Shown here: piece by piece, positions 8,762 through 17,003 of the stretch
How positions within the stretch are numbered: position 1 is the first letter of the stretch
Layout: the number at the start of each line of letters is the position of its first letter
Origin: CAXBDP01 sp963974465
GTDB taxonomy: Bacteria; Bacteroidota; Bacteroidia; Cytophagales; Cyclobacteriaceae
Assembly (NCBI GenBank): GCA_049340005.1
Contig: JBMPIY010000010.1
Direction: 5' to 3' (one strand)
Length of the DNA stretch: 64,000 bases
Position numbers and translations under genes: made by a program
Notes under the pieces: generated by a model
Told to the model about the DNA's origin: nothing
Seen by the model: the letters and a program-made list of their open reading frames with translations, nothing else
Database searches by the model: none

Positions 8762-9506
8762 TTTCATCAGCTGGTAAAGCATATTTGGCAACTGTTTCGG
8801 CAGGCAGTTGCATTACGAAGTCATCCTCCCGCACAATGAACCCCGCAGCTCGAAGTTTATTCGGATAGTCTTTTCCATACAAGCGAACATGATCTTCTTG
8901 TCCAAAATACTTCAATCTGTCCTTTGGACTTGTGATCGTTTTATCTTCGAAAGTAACCTCAGGTACTGGATGAAATATAGGAATTTGAATTATGGCCCAG
9001 CCTCCTGGTTTCAATACTCTCAATATCTCCGTCATAGCTTTATGATCGTCCTCTACATGCTCCATCACATGATTGCACATGGCAGCATCGAAGGTATTAT
9101 CTTCAAATGGAATAGCATGGACGTCCATTTTTACTTTGGCTAGAGGCGATTCAATATCCGCAGTGATATAGCCTTCGCCATGTTGTTGTTCAAATTTCTT
9201 TAAGAAGCACTGTTCTGGTGCGATGTGTAAGAAATGCAATTTTTCAGTAAAGAAGTTTGTTCGCTCCTTTAAATACAGCCAAATCAGTCTATGTCTTTCC
9301 AGAGAAAGTGAATCCGGGCAAAGTGCATTTGGTCTTGGATTGGTGCGGCCATAAGGGAGGAATTTGCGGTAACTCCTGCCGCTAATAGGGCAGGTTACCT
9401 TATTACCTGCGTAAAATAAACCTAATACCGAAAGTGCTAACGGGCTAATTACTTGCAGGTATTTGCGAGGAATTTTACGTATAACAAAACTGATAATCCG
9501 TTTCAT
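8730..9506 (-). CDS. Class I SAM-dependent methyltransferase
   Basis: A Rossmann-fold methyltransferase of about 258 residues. Motif I is atypical (LHIAPEQCFLKKF), motif II is YITADIESP, and the post-I/IV region reads FDAAMCNHVMEHVEDD, followed by LRVLKPGGWAIIQ, the standard methyltransferase_11 signature. An N-terminal hydrophobic stretch with a CPISGRSYRKF segment resembles methyltransferases acting on sugars or lipids of the envelope, but the substrate is not identifiable. I prefer the ATG at 9506 over the upstream GTG at 9515, because a promoter-like CACCTTTG (minus strand, 9515-9522) lies immediately upstream. It overlaps the convergent glycosyltransferase by 32 bases. Confidence 0.75.
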   Translation of the reverse strand: MKRIISFVIRKIPRKYLQVISPLALSVLGLFYAGNKVTCPISGRSYRKFLPYGRTNPRPNALCPDSLSLERHRLIWLYLKERTNFFTEKLHFLHIAPEQCFLKKFEQQHGEGYITADIESPLAKVKMDVHAIPFEDNTFDAAMCNHVMEHVEDDHKAMTEILRVLKPGGWAIIQIPIFHPVPEVTFEDKTITSPKDRLKYFGQEDHVRLYGKDYPNKLRAAGFIVREDDFVMQLPAETVAKYALPADEIIYFCQKAGA

Positions 9507-9514
9507 ATTGGGCA

Positions 9515-9522
9515 CAAAGGTG
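9515..9522 (-). promoter_or_regulatory. Candidate Bacteroidota -7 box for the methyltransferase gene
   Basis: CACCTTTG on the minus strand differs from TAnnTTTG at one position and sits about 9 bases before the ATG at 9506. No convincing -33 TTG is visible. Weak candidate; if used, the leader would be almost absent. Confidence 0.3.
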
Positions 9523-9646
9523 CTAAAAAATGATCAATTGTGGGGAATTGCTGAAGATCTATGGAACAATTAAAAAATATTATCGGTGATTAAAACTATT
9601 TTTACCAAGGAGCCATCTAAGCTAACAGAAAGGCAAACAAGATCGA

Positions 9647-10264
9647 ATGACCAAGCCAGACGTAAAATTGAATTCATTTTCGCAAGTTGAATCAGCCATA
9701 GAAGGCAACAAAGATGCTATTAGCGACCTTGTGAAGGTTTGGTATAAGCGAATTTACAATTTCTGTTATCGCTATTTCAATGATCACGATTTAGCGTCGG
9801 AAGCTTCGCAGCAAACTTTTATTAACATGTACCGAAAAGTACATACGCTAAAAGAAGCTGAGCATTTCAAAAGCTGGTTGTATCGAATTGCCTTTAATAG
9901 TTGCCATGAGGAAGTGCGCAGGAAAAATCGGACAAAAATATTCTCAGTATTTTCCTTATCGAAACATGGTGATGAAAGCATTGAGAGCGGAAGAGAAATA
10001 AAGCATCATTCGCCACTTGACCCAAGCGCGCAGCTGGATAGAGCCGAACTAGGTGAGATGCTTTTTGAAATGATCAATCACCTCCCGCCCGATCAACGTG
10101 TGGTGGTAATCATGAAGGAATATGAGGGATTTAGGTTTCGAGAAATTGCCGAAACCCTCGATATCTCAGAAAATACAGCCAAATCGAGACTGTATTATGG
10201 GCTTAAGAGTCTTAGACGTGAATTTGAAAGAAGAAATTTGACATTAGAATCCTTGTTATCATGA
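9647..10264 (+). CDS. ECF-type RNA polymerase sigma factor
   Basis: A 205-residue sigma-70 family factor of the extracytoplasmic-function type. Region 2 is visible at about 30-95 (RIYNFCYRYFNDHDLASEASQQTF, here given as the segment 30-53) and region 4 at about 145-198 (LPPDQRVVVIMKEYEG...REIAETLDISENTAKSRL), with the helix-turn-helix in the latter. It would direct core RNA polymerase to a small regulon. It overlaps the downstream anti-sigma-like gene by 4 bases (ATGA), the usual sigma/anti-sigma arrangement. Regions 2 and 4 are joined by a basic linker rich in R and K. Confidence 0.9.
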   Translation: MTKPDVKLNSFSQVESAIEGNKDAISDLVKVWYKRIYNFCYRYFNDHDLASEASQQTFINMYRKVHTLKEAEHFKSWLYRIAFNSCHEEVRRKNRTKIFSVFSLSKHGDESIESGREIKHHSPLDPSAQLDRAELGEMLFEMINHLPPDQRVVVIMKEYEGFRFREIAETLDISENTAKSRLYYGLKSLRREFERRNLTLESLLS

Positions 10265-11127
10265 AAAAGCAACCTACTGAAGAGCAATTGATTGCCTACA
10301 TATATGGTGAATGTAACAGCGAAGAAGCAAGGCATATCGAACAATGCATTAAGGAAAATCCTGATGTAAAAATGGAATATGAAGCCATGCGAGGAATGCG
10401 CAAGGTGCTGGCCTTTGCTGAAGATAAGGAAGTACTTGAACCGGCTGTACATTTCGATAGAAAGGACATTGTACTAAGCCATAACCCCCAAATAGCGGGA
10501 GGATACTGGCCCGGCTGGAAATGGCTGAGTATAGCTGCAGCTATTGCACTATTGCTAATTGCCGGAAATCTGACGAAAACAAATTTTGAGATTGGGAAAG
10601 GAGGATTTGCATTGAGTTTTGGTGAGCAAAACAATGAAGCTGAGCTAAGGGAAAACCTGAAAGCTGAAATCTTGGCGGAACTTAAATCTAGAGATAAACA
10701 GCTCATAGATTATATGGATGGCAAATATGATCACAGACTGGTTTCGATGGAAGAAAGTGTCAGCGAATATAGTGAGCAGTTAGATGGGAGATTGCAAGCC
10801 TTCAAGGCACAATATCGACAAGAGTTGGCCTTAGCGATTAATCGTAAGCTAAATGAAGATGAAACGCTCAGAACATTAATGGCGGGAATGCAAGAAAGTA
10901 ATCGACGTGAAATGGAGGAAATAATTGCAATGGCATCAATTGATCAGCAACAGGCTATTCTAGGTGCGCTTAATGAGTTTAATACTTACTATAATTCCCA
11001 ACGCCTCGAAGATCTTGAGATGATTGAGAATGGATTGGTAAGCCTTGCAAAAGATGCGGAGCAACGCCAATTAGAAACAACACAATATTTGTCTAATCTG
11101 ATAGTATCAGTGACACAACCAAATTAA
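10261..11127 (+). CDS. Membrane anti-sigma-like protein
   Basis: A 288-residue single-pass protein. Residues 1-60 form a cytoplasmic domain like anti-sigma zinc-finger domains (EEQLIAYIYGECNSEEARHIEQC), but only HxxxC is present and the CxxC half is missing, so zinc binding is doubtful. A helix spans about 88-104. The periplasmic part, residues 125-288, is strongly helical with many E/K/Q residues and is probably a coiled coil. By position (4-base overlap with the ECF gene) it should hold the sigma factor inactive at the membrane. This is inferred from context and topology; sequence identity to a characterised anti-sigma factor is not evident. Confidence 0.7.
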   Translation: MKKQPTEEQLIAYIYGECNSEEARHIEQCIKENPDVKMEYEAMRGMRKVLAFAEDKEVLEPAVHFDRKDIVLSHNPQIAGGYWPGWKWLSIAAAIALLLIAGNLTKTNFEIGKGGFALSFGEQNNEAELRENLKAEILAELKSRDKQLIDYMDGKYDHRLVSMEESVSEYSEQLDGRLQAFKAQYRQELALAINRKLNEDETLRTLMAGMQESNRREMEEIIAMASIDQQQAILGALNEFNTYYNSQRLEDLEMIENGLVSLAKDAEQRQLETTQYLSNLIVSVTQPN

Positions 11128-11140
11128 AAACACAATTGAA

Positions 11141-12361
11141 ATGAAAACGATGAAGAATAATAAGTCTATGTCGATGATTTTGAGCATTATATTGCTCATG
11201 TCGACTACATTTTCGCTACAAGCACAGGAATCAGAGTCTCTTAAAAGAGATATGGAGGTAACATCTAATTTGCTTTCGTCCCTGTTAAAAACAAATACTA
11301 GAAATTCTTTTGCGATTGCGAGAATTGGTACTGATGGGATTGAAACGTCTTATAATGAAGGGTTTGGAGTTGTATTTGATCTCCAAGGTGGGGGATTTGT
11401 TTTTTTGAATGCAGGTCAATATGTGACGTTGAGAACACAAACAAGTGGAGCTAATGTAAATTTTGAAGAGATTGAAGAATTAGATAGAAGAGTTGCAGGT
11501 AAAGCACTTAGTGTGACCAGTGGGAATAATGGGTCAACTTCAACAGAGAATGTTTTAGGAACAACCTCATTTTGGTCTGAAAACAACAATAAGGATCAAG
11601 AAGAAAAAACTGACGAATCAATAAGAGAGTTTTTGATTGAGTATGGGTCCTTTCTAAAGGATCTGAAGCCCGATGAGAAAATAGTGGTTCAGTACCCTTT
11701 TGTTAAAATGGAAACTGAAGGGAAGGGGACTAGGGATAATGTAGCTATTTGGAGCTTTAATAGTACTAATAAAGCCACAAGAAGCTTTAGCATTACAAAG
11801 AAAGATGCTGATGCCTACAGAAGTGGTAATATCACTAAAGAAGAAGCGCTTAGTAAAATTGAAGTAGAAGAAAATCTACCAGAAGAAGTTGCTACTGATT
11901 TACGTGTATTAGGCGAGTTAATGAATAGTCTTTATTCCGAAAGAAATTCGAAAACCTACTTCTCTACAACAAACCCGACAATTGTGAAGACAAAAGGAAT
12001 GGGGGCGATATATTCATGGGCTGTTTACTCTGCTTATAATGATAGTTTTGGTTATAGATTACCAACCCTTTCTATGGGAGCGGAAACTGTTGATGAGAAG
12101 AATAGGAATGAATTAGTAAAAGCAGCGTATCCAAATTTTTTGAAAAGTTTCAAAGAGAACCTTGTTGATTATGGGCGTACAGTAAAGTCATTAGAGGGTA
12201 ACGAGAAGATTGTATTCAATATTAGAATGACAAAATGTGATGGTTGCGGTATTCCAAATATGCTAAAGGTAGAAATGGATAGGGCAACGATAGAGGATTA
12301 CAATCAAGGAAAGTTATCTAGATCTCAGGCAATTTCAAAATTGAAAGTTATTGAAAATTAA
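11141..12361 (+). CDS. Secreted protein with an internal duplication, unknown function
   Basis: A 406-residue exported protein (signal peptide about 1-29, ending SLQAQ), not recognised. It contains two related modules of about 150-200 residues. Each begins with a helix like NLLSSLL (43-49) or ELMNSLY (near 257), continues through a beta-rich part with PDEKIVV or GNEKIVF, and ends in a matching helix pair: DADAYRSGNITKEEALSKI (about 222-240) and ATIEDYNQGKLSRSQAISKL (about 382-401). The second module has a KCDGCG cysteine pair that the first lacks. It lies 13 bases after the anti-sigma-like gene, so it is probably co-transcribed and may be the output or the sensor ligand of the sigma system. 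Confidence 0.65.
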   Translation: MKTMKNNKSMSMILSIILLMSTTFSLQAQESESLKRDMEVTSNLLSSLLKTNTRNSFAIARIGTDGIETSYNEGFGVVFDLQGGGFVFLNAGQYVTLRTQTSGANVNFEEIEELDRRVAGKALSVTSGNNGSTSTENVLGTTSFWSENNNKDQEEKTDESIREFLIEYGSFLKDLKPDEKIVVQYPFVKMETEGKGTRDNVAIWSFNSTNKATRSFSITKKDADAYRSGNITKEEALSKIEVEENLPEEVATDLRVLGELMNSLYSERNSKTYFSTTNPTIVKTKGMGAIYSWAVYSAYNDSFGYRLPTLSMGAETVDEKNRNELVKAAYPNFLKSFKENLVDYGRTVKSLEGNEKIVFNIRMTKCDGCGIPNMLKVEMDRATIEDYNQGKLSRSQAISKLKVIEN

Positions 12362-12400
12362 GTTTAAAGGTTGATTAGTTTTGGTTTATCACTCTTCTGC

Positions 12401-12432
12401 TTTCCCGACATATTTTTGTCGGGAAAGTTTTT
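12401..12432 (+). terminator. Rho-independent terminator after the ECF operon
   Basis: Perfect 10-bp stem TTTCCCGACA (12401-12410) / TGTCGGGAAA (12417-12426), 6-base loop, then GTTTTTTG. It closes the ECF/anti-sigma/secreted-protein operon. Confidence 0.85.
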
Positions 12433-12568
12433 TGAAAAAAAATTAAACTTTTTCTGATTTAGGAAGTCTTAAAAGGGTCTTGTTAAGTTTCAAGCGATTT
12501 TTGTATCATTATTTATTTTAATGGTACTTTTCATATTTGTATGGAATGTCTTTCACAAACTATCCCGC

Positions 12569-12576
12569 TAATTTTG
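12569..12576 (+). promoter_or_regulatory. Candidate -7 box for the exporter operon
   Basis: TAATTTTG matches TAnnTTTG and lies 51 bases before the adaptor start at 12628, after the terminator. A TTTG at 12536-12539 is too far upstream (29 bases) to be an ordinary -33 element, so the call is weak. Confidence 0.35.
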
Positions 12577-12627
12577 TCGTTTGAACACATGTAACTCGGA
12601 TCCCATAAATTAAGAACCCAAATTGAT

Positions 12628-14040
12628 ATGAAGAAGAGAATTGTTTTACCAATAGCATTGGTAGTAATATTGATAGCAGCCGTTATCTGGAGTAAAAGTG
12701 GTAGCACGGATGAACGTGAAATTTTCACAACTGTACAGCAGGGCAAATTTACAGTTGAAATTTCAACCACTGGTGAATTAATTGCAGCAAGATCAACGCA
12801 AATTCGCGGTCCAGAAAGAGCAAGAAATTTTAGACTAAATAACCTTAAAATAGAGAGACTAGTAGAAGAGGGAACAGTTGTACAACAAGGTGACTTCGTA
12901 GCAATGCTCGATAGATCTGAATTGTACGGTCGAATTGCTGATTCAGAAATAGAGGTAGAAACTGAGACAGCTCAGTTTGAGCAAACACAATTGGATACTG
13001 CTTTAACATTAAGAACAGAGAGGGATCAAATTATCAACCTTGAATATGGTGTTGAAGAGCGTAAACTTATTCTTGAGCAATCGCAATTCGAGCCACCTGC
13101 AACTATCAGACAAAATGAAATTGCTTTAGATAAAGCATTGAGAGATTTGGAACAAGCAAAAGAAAGCTACCAAATCAAAGTACAACAAAGTCAAGCTAGA
13201 ATGCGAGAAAGAGCTTCAAGATTAAGGGAAGAGCAAAGAGAACTTGAAGAATTGAATAGCTTAATGGATGAGTTTACTATTTATGCTCCTCAAGATGGTA
13301 TGGTAATTTATGAAAAGGGGTTTGATGGTTCTAGAGTAATGGAAGGTTCTACTATTACTTCTTGGAATCCTGTAGTAGCTACTTTGCCTGATCTTACTAC
13401 TATGAACTCAATTACTTACGTGAATGAGGTTGATATTAGAAGAGTTAAAAATGGCCAAGAAGTAAAATTAGGCTTAGATGCATTTCCTGATAAAAGATTA
13501 ACAGGTAAAGTTGTTCGTGTTTCGAACGTAGGTCAGCAGAATCCAAATTCTGATGCGAAGGTTTTTGAAGTTACGATTTTGATTAACGAATCGGACCCAT
13601 CTCTAAGACCAGCAATGACTACAAGTAATACGATCATTGCCGAAGAAATTGAAGATGCTTTGTTTATCCCTTTGGAAGGCTTGTTCGTAGAGAGTGATTC
13701 AATCAACTATGTTTACAGATCTAACGGCCAAAAACAAGAAGTTGAACTTGGGCTATCTAACAACAATGAAACGGTAATACTACAGGGTTTAGCAGCTGGC
13801 GATAGAATATATCTATCTGAACCTCCCGCTCATCGCGATAATGAAATAAACTTATTGCCATCTATGAATGGAAAACGTCAGAGACAGCTTGAGCAAGTAG
13901 AACAAGAAAGTGAAGTTAGTGAGTCAGGTTCTGAAAAAGTAACATTACCTGATGGAAGAGAAGTTGAGATGACTCCAGAGATGAAGAAGCGAATGGAGGA
14001 GATGAGAAAAAGTGCTGGTGCTGCGGCCTCAGGTAGATAA
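12628..14040 (+). CDS. Periplasmic adaptor (HlyD/MacA-type) of a tripartite exporter
   Basis: A 470-residue membrane-fusion protein with an N-terminal anchor helix at about 4-22. A lipoyl-like half (VEISTTGELIAARS, then VEEGTVVQQGDFVAMLD at about 87-103) is followed by a long helical hairpin rich in E/Q/R (about 105-215), the second lipoyl half (YAPQDGMVIYEK), a beta-barrel domain and a membrane-proximal domain. This is the HlyD/MacA architecture that bridges an inner-membrane transporter and an outer-membrane TolC. The C-terminal 40 residues are charged and low complexity. It is the first gene of a three-gene run (27-base gap to the permease). Confidence 0.85.
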   Translation: MKKRIVLPIALVVILIAAVIWSKSGSTDEREIFTTVQQGKFTVEISTTGELIAARSTQIRGPERARNFRLNNLKIERLVEEGTVVQQGDFVAMLDRSELYGRIADSEIEVETETAQFEQTQLDTALTLRTERDQIINLEYGVEERKLILEQSQFEPPATIRQNEIALDKALRDLEQAKESYQIKVQQSQARMRERASRLREEQRELEELNSLMDEFTIYAPQDGMVIYEKGFDGSRVMEGSTITSWNPVVATLPDLTTMNSITYVNEVDIRRVKNGQEVKLGLDAFPDKRLTGKVVRVSNVGQQNPNSDAKVFEVTILINESDPSLRPAMTTSNTIIAEEIEDALFIPLEGLFVESDSINYVYRSNGQKQEVELGLSNNNETVILQGLAAGDRIYLSEPPAHRDNEINLLPSMNGKRQRQLEQVEQESEVSESGSEKVTLPDGREVEMTPEMKKRMEEMRKSAGAAASGR

Positions 14041-14067
14041 TTTTATTTTCACCTAAATAAGGAAATT

Positions 14068-15456
14068 ATGTTTAAATATTGGGTAGAAAATAGGGAAAGA
14101 ATTTTTGCTAATTTCTCGATTGCCCTTGAGGCTGTTTTAGCTAATCAAGTTCGATCACTGCTTACAGCACTTGGGATTATATTTGGTGTAGCGGCTGTAA
14201 TTGCCATGCTAGCCATTGGTAACGGAGCGCAACAGGATATTATGGAGCAAATCAAACTGGTTGGCGTCAATAATATCATTATCAATCCAGTAGTAGAACA
14301 AGTAGATGAGCAAGTTGGTGGAGAGGAAAACGAAAAGAAGAAATTTTCTCCAGGACTAAGAATGCTTGATGTAGAAGCTATAACTAAAGTAATTCCAGGT
14401 GTTCAAAAAATCAGTCCTGAAATAATTCTAGATACCTATATCATCAAGGATGGTTTTAGAAGGTCTGCCAAGCTGGTGGGTGTTGAGCCTTCCTATTTTG
14501 AAGTGTCAAACTTCGAATTATATGAAGGTAAAATGTTTACTCAAGATCAGTTAATTAGTGGCAAGCCAGTATGTATTATTGGTAAGAGTATTAGTACCCG
14601 TTTTTTCTCCAGAGAGAATCCTATTGGTAAGAGAATCAAAGTTGGTAATCAATGGATGGAAGTTGTTGGTGTTTTAGAGGAAAGGTTAGTTTCTGAAAAG
14701 GCTATGAGCAATTTGGGGATTCGCGATTTCAATATGGATGTATATGTTCCTATACAAACTGCATTGGTGCGATATAAGAATAGAGATATGATTACTGCTT
14801 CCCAATTGGGTGCTGGCGGTGGGCCTTCAATGGCAAGCGGGAGGTTTAGGTTTTCGATATCAGAAGATGACCAACCTGCAGCGACGACGACCCGTTCTGC
14901 CAACTACCATCAAATAGATAAGCTGACGATACAAGTGACAGAATCTGAAATGCTGAACCCAACTGCAGATGTAATTGCTAGGATGCTTGAAAGAAGACAT
15001 TATGGTGTTGTAGATTTTGAGGTAACTATTCCAGAGCTTCTTCTTAAACAACAGCAAAGAACTCAACAAATATTTAATATTGTGTTGGGAGCAATTGCAG
15101 GAATATCACTTTTAGTAGGAGGTATCGGTATTATGAATATCATGCTTGCTTCAGTTCTAGAGCGAATTAAGGAAATTGGATTAAGACTTTCTTTAGGGGC
15201 GCAAAAAACCGATATTGTTTTTCAATTTTTATTTGAAGCGGTAATGATCTCAATTACAGGAGGTTTAGTAGGAGTTGCCATTGGTATAGCCTTAGCATTA
15301 ATCGTTTCTGCCTTTGGAGATTTCCCAACTGTGGTGTCTTTTAGTTCAATTTTTATATCTTTCGGAGTTGCCGCTTCAGTAGGGCTTATATTTGGCATAG
15401 CCCCTGCGAGAAGAGCCGCCAATCAAGACCCAATAACATCATTACGCCATGAATAA
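14068..15456 (+). CDS. MacB/FtsX-type ABC transporter permease without ATPase domain
   Basis: A 462-residue inner-membrane permease. Helix 1 at about 27-50 is followed by the MacB periplasmic core domain (about 51-330), then three helices at about 341-365, 390-415 and 425-450 with the FtsX signature (GGIGIMNIMLASVLERIKEIGLRLSLGAQ, positions about 352-380). Unlike MacB itself (about 650 residues) it lacks the N-terminal nucleotide-binding domain, and no ATPase gene is adjacent. The stop overlaps the TolC-type gene by 8 bases. Function inferred: mechanotransmission-type export of a peptide, lipopeptide or antibiotic, with the ATPase supplied from elsewhere. Confidence 0.85.
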   Translation: MFKYWVENRERIFANFSIALEAVLANQVRSLLTALGIIFGVAAVIAMLAIGNGAQQDIMEQIKLVGVNNIIINPVVEQVDEQVGGEENEKKKFSPGLRMLDVEAITKVIPGVQKISPEIILDTYIIKDGFRRSAKLVGVEPSYFEVSNFELYEGKMFTQDQLISGKPVCIIGKSISTRFFSRENPIGKRIKVGNQWMEVVGVLEERLVSEKAMSNLGIRDFNMDVYVPIQTALVRYKNRDMITASQLGAGGGPSMASGRFRFSISEDDQPAATTTRSANYHQIDKLTIQVTESEMLNPTADVIARMLERRHYGVVDFEVTIPELLLKQQQRTQQIFNIVLGAIAGISLLVGGIGIMNIMLASVLERIKEIGLRLSLGAQKTDIVFQFLFEAVMISITGGLVGVAIGIALALIVSAFGDFPTVVSFSSIFISFGVAASVGLIFGIAPARRAANQDPITSLRHE

Positions 15457-16933
15457 AATTTCTACAAGAATTTCTTTACTATCAGTGCTTTTTCTCGCGT
15501 TTATAAGCACAGATATTTATAGCCAAACACGTGAAGTAAGAAGATTTACTCTTCAAGATGTAATTACAAGAGCTCAAGAGCAATCACCTGCAGCAAAGCA
15601 AGCCGAGACTAGAAAGGAAGTTCAGTTTCAACAAAACAGACTTTTTTTATCTGATTATAATCCTCAGTTCAGGTTGTCAGGTTCGATTCCAAGTTTCAAC
15701 CGATCTTTTACTCAAGTAACACAGCCGGATGGTACCATTCAGTTCCAGCCAGTACGTCAGACTACCTCTACAGGTCGTCTTTTCTTGGAGCAACCTCTTG
15801 CGGTTACTGGAGGTTCTGTATTCGTAAACTCTGAAACTATTTTCTTCAATGATATTGATAGAAATACGCAGCTTTGGAGTGGGACTCTTGTGAATGTTCA
15901 ATTGAACCAGCCATTATTCGCATATAATAGTTTGAAGTGGGCTAGAAAGATCGAACCTCTTCGCTATGAAGAATCACGTAGAAGTTATGTGGAAGATATG
16001 GAGTTTGTTTCAAGTACTGCTGTGGATCGATTCTTCGAACTACTACAAGCCCAAGTAAGATTGGAGATTGCTAATTTCAACTTAGCAAATACTGATACCA
16101 TTCTTAAAATTGAGAAAAATCGTTATAATATTGGTACTACTACTGAGGATAAGGTATTACAAGTTGAACTATCATACCTGAACGAACAGCAAAATGTAGC
16201 TCAAGCAGAACTTGATTTTGAAAGTGCTTCGCTTCGTTTGCGATCGTTTATTGGATTGAATGAAGACGTTGAAATTGATTTGATATTGCCTGATGAAATT
16301 CCTCAACTTGTTGTCGATTATATGACGGCTTTAAATTATGCTAAGGAAAACAGGGCAGATTATCTTGCCTTTGAAAGACGAAGGTTAGAAGCAGAGTCAG
16401 AAGTTGCGCAAGCCAAAGGCAATAGGTTTCAGGTGAATTTTAATGCCTCTTACGGTCTAAACAATAGAGCTGGGCAGTTTGCAGATATTTATGTAGATCC
16501 AAATAGTCAACAGAGAGCAAACATTAGCTTCAACGTTCCGATACTTGATTGGGGCAGAAATAAGTCGCGAATGGCAATTGCTGCCGCAAACATGCAATTA
16601 ACTGAATTTACCATTGCTCAGGAGCTTATTAACTTTGAGCAAGAGATTAGAACGCAGGTTACACAAATTGACATGCTTTCACAGCAGATAGAGCTTGCTA
16701 AGAAAACAGATGAGGTTGCAGACAAAAGATATACTGTTTCTCAAGGTCGCTACTTAACGGGCTCTACTACAATTCTTGAATTGAATCAAGCACTTAGTGA
16801 TAAGGATTCTAAGAAATTACAATATATCACTTCATTAAGAGATTATTGGAGAGCTTATTACGACTTAAGAAGACTTACTCTCTATGACTTTGCTAATAAT
16901 AGATTATTGTACAATCCTGCATTGAATAATTAA
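15449..16933 (+). CDS. TolC-family outer-membrane efflux protein
   Basis: A 494-residue protein with a signal peptide of about 25 residues (ending DIYSQ). It has the TolC/OEP arrangement: two related halves of long amphipathic helices (for example RFFELLQAQVRLEIANFNLANTD and the heptad-rich stretch FEQEIRTQVTQIDMLSQQI, about residues 390-409) alternating with short strands. It would form the trimeric outer-membrane exit duct for the adaptor/permease encoded just upstream, with which it overlaps by 8 bases. Ends in front of a strong bidirectional terminator. Confidence 0.85.
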   Translation: MNKISTRISLLSVLFLAFISTDIYSQTREVRRFTLQDVITRAQEQSPAAKQAETRKEVQFQQNRLFLSDYNPQFRLSGSIPSFNRSFTQVTQPDGTIQFQPVRQTTSTGRLFLEQPLAVTGGSVFVNSETIFFNDIDRNTQLWSGTLVNVQLNQPLFAYNSLKWARKIEPLRYEESRRSYVEDMEFVSSTAVDRFFELLQAQVRLEIANFNLANTDTILKIEKNRYNIGTTTEDKVLQVELSYLNEQQNVAQAELDFESASLRLRSFIGLNEDVEIDLILPDEIPQLVVDYMTALNYAKENRADYLAFERRRLEAESEVAQAKGNRFQVNFNASYGLNNRAGQFADIYVDPNSQQRANISFNVPILDWGRNKSRMAIAAANMQLTEFTIAQELINFEQEIRTQVTQIDMLSQQIELAKKTDEVADKRYTVSQGRYLTGSTTILELNQALSDKDSKKLQYITSLRDYWRAYYDLRRLTLYDFANNRLLYNPALNN

Positions 16934-16953
16934 TCTTAATAATATTTGACATT

Positions 16954-16982
16954 AAAAAAGCCGCAAATCGCGGCTTTTTTGT
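16954..16982. terminator. Bidirectional terminator between TolC-type gene and purB
   Basis: Perfect 11-bp stem, AAAAAAGCCGC (16954-16964) and GCGGCTTTTTT (16970-16980), loop AAATC. It carries T runs on both strands and lies between two convergent genes. Confidence 0.9.
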
Positions 16983-17003
16983 TTTCGGACAGATGGGATC
17001 AAA

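Noticed and set aside
8401..9360. Further octamer copies such as GGGAGG in other contexts (for example 8442 and 9355)
   Set aside because: They lack the leading GC, so they differ at two positions and were not counted.
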